From: Hansfordia pulvinata
Taxonomy: Eukaryota; Ascomycota; Sordariomycetes; Xylariales
Assembly: GCA_006538405.1 (NCBI GenBank)
Contig: BJKQ01000001.1
Location: 744,001-808,000 of the forward strand
Direction of reading: 5' to 3'
DNA length: 64,000 bases
Part shown: piece after piece, positions 57,545-64,000 of the stretch
How positions within the stretch are numbered: the first letter of the stretch is position 1
Layout: every line of letters begins with the position of its first letter
Made by a program: the position numbers and the translations under genes
Notes under the pieces: generated by a model
Told to the model about the DNA's origin: nothing
Database searches by the model: none
Seen by the model: the letters and a program-made list of their open reading frames with translations, nothing else

Positions 57545-60489
57545 GCAGGGAGCTCTTGGTTGTCTCGGGTTCGCGCCTCGTCTGTACTCTTAAAAATCGG
57601 GATGCCATAGACCTTTTCCCCCCCCAGCTTCTATACCACGCCTTCATGGCCCGCGATTCGTCAATTGTCTCGTCTCATCTTTGGGACTGTGCCGGCTGTT
57701 GCCGCTGTGCCGCGCTTCAGTATCGTGTCAACTCGCGCATATGTGAAATGGAATCGATCTGCGACATCACTCACGCATGCGCTGTCGCCAAAGCAGCTAA
57801 CCTCGTCATACTTCACACCCGAGTCAGCCGCAGGCCACATCGCTTTCATTCGCCCTGGTCATCGAGGTTGAATGTTTGCCTCAATGTGTACCTTGCGTCG
57901 GCGGTAACAGAATGTTGCCTTTAAGCCAAGCCCATCGTCTCGAATCCCACCCACAGCGGGTTGGTGATCATGTGACAGCAAATCAGCGCAGCGTAATGCA
58001 ACGTAGTGCAGCAGCTTTTTTTGTTGATAAGTCACCCACATATCAAATCGGCATGCTACCTACTTGCTGCCGCGACGGGAACCGACACCACCTTGCCGCG
58101 TTCCAGGTCTCCTTCGTGTGCTTGTCTTTGAGCTGAAAACTTGTTTACTGTAGATCATCAACGCCAACGAGACGGCTCCCAGACTGAGAGAACCCACAGC
58201 TCTGTCATCCGCCCGTGCCCTCCTTCTGCCCCGCCAATGGCTATACATGCAGTCTGACCATGCCCTGAAATCCTCGATGCAACTATTTTCCCCCGATATC
58301 AATGAAAAATCGGCAAGATCAAGATTCAGTTGTAGCAATTACATCTTCATTTACTAATGCCAGTCCCGTCCCTGCCAAAGACCTCCAGCTCGCCGCACAC
58401 TTGCACCGGGCCCGGCTGCCTGGCCCGCATCGGGTAATCTGGTAGGATATCCCCCCGGACGAGAAACCGCGCCGCGCAGCGATCCCCGCTTCCGCCTCCG
58501 CTTCCAACGCCTCGGTTTGCCCCCGCCGAAACGCGCCGTGCACGCGCTTCATGTTGAAGTCCCCTACTCATGCCGCCGCCGCCGGATTGCCTGCCCTTCA
58601 GCCCGCGAGGCGGCCCCCGATCCATGTTCAGTGTCACCAGTGTGTGGCGAGTGACGCACACAAGCACGCACACACACAGGTCAGGGAGCTTTGATGGCGT
58701 GGTATAGGGACACGCCGCGCCCGGGGGGGGGGGGGGGGGGGGGGGGGGGACGCCCCCTTCCTGGCTCCGCCTTCAGACTGCAAGGCTGGCACGTTTTGGG
58801 GAGGGAGGCCGTGAAGAGATGGGAGGCTGGGTTGTTGGGGCTACCGGCTCATAATTTGTTTCGTCCCGCTGCGGGCAAATGGGCGCGTCGGGAAACATGA
58901 TGTTTGCCTGCCCGCGCTGATCGCTGGTGGCGGGGAGGATAAGACGGAAAGGGGACGAAGGAGGCGGCGACGCAGCTCCCTCGTCGAATGGAGGTGCTGG
59001 GGGATGATTTGGTGGCGCCCGCCCCTTTCTGGCCCATGAGTCGCGCAGCGCGCGAGCTTCGGAAGCGGGGGTTGGGAATATGGGGTTTTTATTATTTTTT
59101 TTTTTGCTCGCGATGATGGTGAGAGAGGGTGGAAAATGAGGATAGAAAACGTGGGAAGAGGGGGAAGACGGCGACGCGAACACCCGTCAGCTGGTGGTGG
59201 TGACGCTCGTGATCAGGCGACGCACGCCCCTTTCCTCCCTTATCTCCGGCACCCGCCGCGCTCCGGCGCAGAGGAGGTCTCCCGGTGACGGGGAGAAGAA
59301 ATGGGACTGTTTCGTGTGCAAAGGGATAGAAGAGCGAGAGAAGGGGAGGGGGAGGGGGAAGGCTGGCGTGCGCTTTTCAAACAAATGGTAAGTGGTCGGA
59401 CAGCGGGCGCGCAATCGCGGAAGGCAGCGGGAGAAGAAAAGGGGGAACAGACTGTGGGACGGTCACATCCGCCCGCCGGGACGAAACACCCGGGTGATTA
59501 CGAGTCTTTCCGATATTTCTGTTGCTGCCCTGTGTCTGCTTGCGGTTATACTCAGCCTCTATCCTCGCCGCGCAGGGCCCGCGTTGCTTCGCGTCGTATC
59601 TTACCTGGCCAACCTCGCCGCGCGGAGGCCGACGGTGCCAGCCACAGTCCGCTCATACTTGCCTCTCCCTTTGTCCTTCACTGGCTGCTGGCCGCACGCC
59701 GAGTGCCGTTGCATTCTAGTGGCCAGTGCTGACGGGTTGTTGCAGGGCGCTGCAAGTCGGTGCCACGGTGTTCGCGGCTTGCAGGCCCCCGTGTCTCGCT
59801 ACGAGGGTAGCCTCGCCGGCTTGGTGTGGGATCGGTCAAGCTGCGATTGGGCCGGACGTCTCTGTTGGGAAGCTCCAATGCTATTTCAACTGCTATTTCA
59901 CGTGTGCTCGTTTCACACGGATCCCATTATGTATCCGCAGCCTCTGGGCATGAAGGGGCTTTTACAGGCACGAGTGGCTTGCAAGCGCATGCCTTGAGGA
60001 CGCTCTTGGCTGTGATGTCAGTCGGGGAAAGAACTACGCAGACCAGTACGGACGGACAAATCAAGACCTCGGCCGCGTGTGCGGCGATGACAATGACGGG
60101 CCTATTCACAGGCTCGGAATAGACTTTCCAAGCAGAACAACACCATTGAAGCATCCATGGCGAAGAACCATTCAGGCTGAGGCTCGTGTCGCTCAGATAG
60201 CATCTGTATATCCATTTCCTGAAGTCTCGCATATGTACAGTCTATCATCAGTCAAGTCGTAATTCGTCATGTCCTCCTGCCTGTGTCGTAAAGTCCCGGC
60301 CTGACAGGTCACCTCAGGTACCGAATCCGGTGACTTGGGAATGCGGCTCGCACCGACTCTTCACCGCAACCATTACGAGCCTCACGGGTACTGGTGTTCA
60401 AAGAGAGTCATCGTTTACATCAGAAAAAAGAAATGAAACAGACTTGGGTATCCTATGTAAACATGAAATTGAAAGCAAGGGTGTGGGTC
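57545..60489. other. 2.9 kb intergenic region
   Basis: Between the 3' ends of thioredoxin and the membrane-protein gene (convergent). It contains a 27-G run and mixed G-rich and A-rich tracts. Frames here are short and unconserved in appearance. No tRNA or known non-coding RNA was recognised. Confidence 0.55.
58723..58749. repeat. Poly-G run (27 G)
   Basis: The longest homopolymer in the window, intergenic. Its length as assembled may be inexact, because such runs are hard to sequence. Confidence 0.9.
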
Positions 60490-62810
60490 CTATCGTGTCG
60501 AGCCCTGGGGCGAGGCATTCCTGTCTTGCGAAGCGCGAGTCCTGGACGGCGACGTGGAGGCTGAGGTGGAGGCGGATACGGCGCGGCCTCTTGCCGGGCT
60601 TGGCAAGTCACTCTGCGAAGCCGAACTTGAAGCATGCTCTAATCGAGCTCGGAACATGAATGCATTCTCCTCTGTCGGGACCTCCAAAGTGTTCGTCCGG
60701 GGCCGGTGATGTGGAATATCCGGCGACGTTGGGGTGACAGGACTATTGATTTCTGAGGAGTTTCTCGGAAACGTGCTCGAGTGACGAGGCTGCGGTGATC
60801 TGGGCGGCGACGAGACAATCGACCGAGGCCGGGGCGCGGACGCGGGTGTTGTTGATATGCGATCAAGTGCAGCGCCGGACGCAATGCTTGCATTGAAGCT
60901 GTTGGTCCTCGACCGCTGTCGACGTATACTGGGCGCGCCTTGCTTGTAGCGTTCCTCCGTTTCGGTGAGCTGTCCATTACGGAATCGCTCCCCAGGCAAA
61001 ACAGGGTAATTTGCAGCAGCCAGGCTTTGGAAGTCGGGGGCCATGCGTTCAGGCGATGCCGTGGTCATGTAGTTGCTGATCTCGGTCAGCTTCCTCGTCA
61101 TCCATCTTCTTCCCCCAGTATCCGTGTCATCCGGCTCTTGATCGGTGGCGTCTTGGGGGGCATCTGGTCGTGTTCGCGTTGTCCCTGTGGTTCGCACGGT
61201 GCCCATTGTCTGAGTCTGGGCCACTGGCTGCATGGCTGGCGCATCGGAGATGTCGCTGGCCGACGAGCTTGAACGGGGCGCATAGACCGTGTCAGGCTGT
61301 GTAATGAACAAGCCCTGAGAGGCCACATCCTCTCCCGTGGGCCGCTGGCCGTCAGTCTTGTCCGCATGCTCGGGTGGGGGCGAATCCGGCTCCCTTGATT
61401 TCTTGTCGGAAAGCACATAGATGGAACCCAGAGCACCTAGACCAGTACCGACAATTGGAGCCCATTGACCTAAAACACAGGTAAGTATTCGTTGCGGTTG
61501 CATGGTAGAGTTGACGTATACCACTCGTAACTTACCCACACTAGCTAGCGGCTCTGTCATGTAGTAGACTTGTTGACTCCAAAAGTTTAGTTCGCCGAGA
61601 ATGAGGATGGCCAGAATGGCAGCGGCAAAGACTGGCACCTCCACCACAAGCAGCAACCTCCTCACCAGCTCGTTGACTTTGTTCATGCCCCCGACAGTTG
61701 CTCTTGTGCCCTCGATTGGTTTCCTAGCCTCGTCCTCTCCATTTGTTCTCTTGTGTTGACCTCGACAATCTTGCTCCACATGAAGACCATGGATAGGATG
61801 GCGGGGATGCAACAGGCCGCTGAGAGGAGAAGTGCAGTGTTGAAAGAGAGCTTGGTCGGGGCACGGATGAGGTAGATGTTGTTGCCCGAACCTCCCCTCA
61901 TGGGGGAGAAAGGCCCGCGGTCTTGATCACAGACGATGTTGCACTTGGTTTCGGGAACGTTCAAGTAATCTTCTGTGCTCGTATCCAGAGGGATGGGATC
62001 GTTGCTCTCAACTGGACAGGGGCTTGGGTCTTGGCGGAAAAACTCGACACAGAGGCCCAAGAGCCCTGACAGAATGGAAGACTGGTCAGCAAGACCAAGG
62101 CGACGGAACGGGCCGTGGCAAGCCCCAATCTAGAGGCGGCACAGGACGCTTACCAGCAAGAATGGAAACGGTCCATCCAAATATAAGGTTCCTGCCAGGG
62201 CCGTAGAAGTAGGTTTGCGACAGCCGGACGGTGACTGGAGCTGCAAGGATACCGATGGTGCACAACTGGAAGGCCCCATACAGATCCAGATCCACCGCGC
62301 CTAGAGCGGGCATCAGCAAACAGTGAGACAAATGGACGTGTGCTGACGAATATACTCACCGTCCACGTGCACGGCCGCGAGCGTGATGGCATGCAGAGCA
62401 GCGACGACGGGAACAAGGAGCGCGACACCGACGCAAGGGTCTCGAATCATGGGATGTTTGCGGGCGAGGACACAGGCAACGACGAGAACATAGTACCTAC
62501 GATGCAGAGGGTACGGGGTCAGCTAAGCACATGCGACGGCGCCAGAGTGGGCGGCGTTGAGAGATGCAGAGCAGCGGTGTTTGGCAGCGTGGCAGCGGTC
62601 CCCACCAAGACAAGAGCTACTAGGGAGGGGTGCCATGTTGGCTGAGGGGCCATCTCAGACTTACAGAAAGCGCGAGCCAGGGCCGTACTGGCCCGAGACA
62701 GGCCAGGCGCAGACAACTTGGAGGACATCGTCAGGGTTGGCAAAGGGAGACTGGTCTTGACGGGCGAGCACGGCATGGGAGAGGTGCGAAGGGGGGACAG
62801 CTAGCGGCAT
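60490..62810 (-). CDS. Multi-pass integral membrane protein of unknown function, with an apparent single-base frameshift
   Basis: Five exons: 62810-62665, 62496-62360, 62300-62154, 62065-61536 and 61469-60490, with introns of 168, 59, 88 and 66 bases. About seven membrane helices are visible in order: FLYYVLVVACVLA, VGVALLVPVVAALHAITLAAV, FQLCTIGILAAPVTV, LIFGWTVSILAGLLGLCVEFF, LLLSAACCIPAILSMVFMW, VPVFAAAILAILILGELNFW and PIVGTGLGALGSIYVL. A Cys-containing loop (TKCNIVCDQDRGPFSPMRGG) lies before helix 5. A long Ser/Thr/Pro-rich tail (about 300 residues) should be cytosolic and heavily phosphorylated. Exon 4 is one base short: MVFMWSKIVEVN and KPIEGTRATVGGMNKVNELV are in different frames, shifting between about 61740 and 61775. 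One extra base gives 646 residues. I recognise this only as a fungal membrane protein without assigned function. Confidence 0.75.
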
Positions 62811-64000
62811 ATGGAGAGCGGCGAGACCGGCCGAGTCTCTGGTGGCAGGGCAAGAGATCGATCAGATGAAGCCGGTTGACGGGTGGAGCGGGCGAGCCAT
62901 AGGAAACGCCGGGGAGGAGAGGGCGCGAAGATGGCCGGTCTTGTAAGCATGAAAGCGCGGGTGAGATGGGACGGCGTGAAGCGGAATGGTGCAAGTCTCA
63001 AAGCAACGATTGCAGATCTATGCGGCCGGAGAGGCCATGAGGCGCAAAGACGAGGGCGAGGCCGAGGGCGCGCTCAGAGAGGGATGGGGGGGTCAACCGG
63101 CGGATAGCTCAGGGGCGCAGGCCGTGCGTGGCAGGTGGATGGGTGGAAGAGGGCAAGCTTTGCATGCGATCCGAGGCTGGGCGAGGTGCCGACTGTGGTT
63201 GGAGCACGCAGGTGAAGCGTGGAGGAGGGAGGGGGTTCGGGCGCGGGCTAGTTGAGGCAGGTATTGCAGCAAAGCAGCGACGACGAATTGGGCCGCAGGT
63301 GAGTGAGATTGGACAGACAGGACAGCGGAGGTGAGGCGAGATGACACGGTGGGACGGCGGTTGGTGACCGAACGTGGGCGATGAGGCTCTTTCAGGGCGG
63401 TAGGACTCGGACTCCAGAGGCAGGCGCGAGCGACGGGCGTACGAGTACTCGCACAGGCGGCGCGTCGTTACTGCCTTCCCGGGCTGTCTGTGTCTGTGTG
63501 TCTGACCTGAGGTATGGTAGGTAGGTACGAGATACCTGTACCGAATAATAAGGTAATTGGTAATACCTAAGGTAATAAATAATCCGACCTCATTCGGGTC
63601 CAGCGTTAACCTCCGTTCGGCCTCAGATACGAGTACCTACATCAATGTGTGTCACGAAGCAGACGTGGAGAGCATACCTAGGTAGCAGAGCGAGCGATCG
63701 ACTACAGGGTTGAAACCTTGGCGACTGTGCCAATTCTTTCTGGTGGGATTAACCGACACCATCACAGCAAAAATGCGAGGTTGGGCGATTCGGGGTTCAT
63801 TTGTTGGCTTGCTGCCCTGGCATCCCTCCCGTATTCCGGGCTCTCTGTGGCGGAGCTGACTGACTGACATCCATTTGGAGCACAGGACGCCTGCACGCTG
63901 ACAGGTTTCGGCTTTCAGCCCGCCTCCCGAGGAACCAGCTCAAGTTAGACCAGATCGAGGGTATTGGATCTCCAAACACAATACGAGTATCTCTTTAGCG
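62811..64000. other. Upstream flank of the membrane-protein gene to the window end
   Basis: No gene recognised. TACGAGTA copies lie at 63440, 63628 and 63982. TAGGTAGGTACGAG and GGTAATACCTAAGG steps lie at about 63517-63575. Confidence 0.55.

Noticed and set aside
57930..57990. Possible tRNA T-arm (a TCTCGAATCCC-like string)
   Set aside because: No matching acceptor stem, D-arm or anticodon loop could be built around it on either strand.
61537..61812. Minus-strand ATG at 61812 as start of the membrane-protein gene
   Set aside because: Upstream exons with further membrane helices connect by good splice sites to a start at 62810, so this start is only an artefact of the frameshift.
1..64000. 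RIP-mutated transposon relics, CRISPR arrays, biosynthetic gene cluster
   Set aside because: No AT-rich mutated blocks, no regularly spaced direct repeats with spacers, and no core biosynthetic enzymes were seen.

Overview
This is a 64 kb stretch of nuclear DNA from a filamentous ascomycete. Short introns carry GTRAGT-type donors, CTAAC or CTGAC branch sites and YAG acceptors. The recognisable proteins (Ppg1, Dbp7, Nuf2, a Bqt4-like protein, AP-3 beta, Rho GDI, 3-hydroxyisobutyrate dehydrogenase, a PPR protein) read like Sordariomycetes, most likely Hypocreales. The species cannot be fixed from sequence alone. Base composition is GC-rich and I see no AT-rich RIP-like blocks. I recognised no transposon coding sequence, CRISPR array, rRNA, tRNA or secondary-metabolite cluster. 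Most genes are housekeeping genes set in unusually long intergenic DNA.

Layout. 1-4.36 kb: no gene. 4.36-7.87 kb (+): large mitochondrial-type PPR protein. 10.1-11.3 kb (-): secreted, probably GPI-anchored esterase. 13.8-16.2 kb (-): Dbp7 RNA helicase, divergent from the Ppg1 phosphatase (about 17.3-18.5 kb, +). 19.7-22.6 kb (-): Rho GDI with a 2.17 kb first intron that contains a second, long candidate first exon. 27.25-28.64 kb (+): Bqt4-like inner nuclear membrane protein. 30.2-31.4 kb (+): 3-hydroxyisobutyrate dehydrogenase. 32.2-34.8 kb (-): AP-3 beta adaptin, divergent from an unrecognised gene at 35.5-36.5 kb (+). 37.0-38.6 kb (-): Nuf2. 39.5-40.9 kb (-): broken gene. 41.7-43.3 kb (+): ankyrin-like protein. 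43.3-52.0 kb: gene desert dense in a short repeated motif. 52.0-54.4 kb (+): serine-rich disordered protein. 56.85-57.5 kb (+): thioredoxin with mitochondrial and cytosolic start options. 60.5-62.8 kb (-): multi-pass membrane protein.

Three things stand out. (1) The Rho GDI gene can be read with two mutually exclusive first exons. The canonical short one gives a 201-residue GDI; a 393-codon disordered one is spliced in frame to the same downstream exons. (2) The 8-mer TACGAGTA/TACTCGTA occurs at least 36 times by my reading, against about two expected. Every copy is outside coding sequence, often next to a second motif of the TAGGTACCTA type, and 15 copies lie in the gene desert. (3) Several otherwise intact genes are broken by what look like single-base indels (AP-3 beta, the 52 kb gene, the membrane protein, the 39.5 kb gene). 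Either the assembly has residual indel errors or the strain carries real lesions.

The genes are functionally unrelated and show no operon-like or cluster logic. Shared regulation is most likely only where promoters are divergent (Dbp7/Ppg1 and AP-3 beta/35.5 kb gene). All splice models were worked out by eye from phase, consensus and family conservation, and have no transcript support here.
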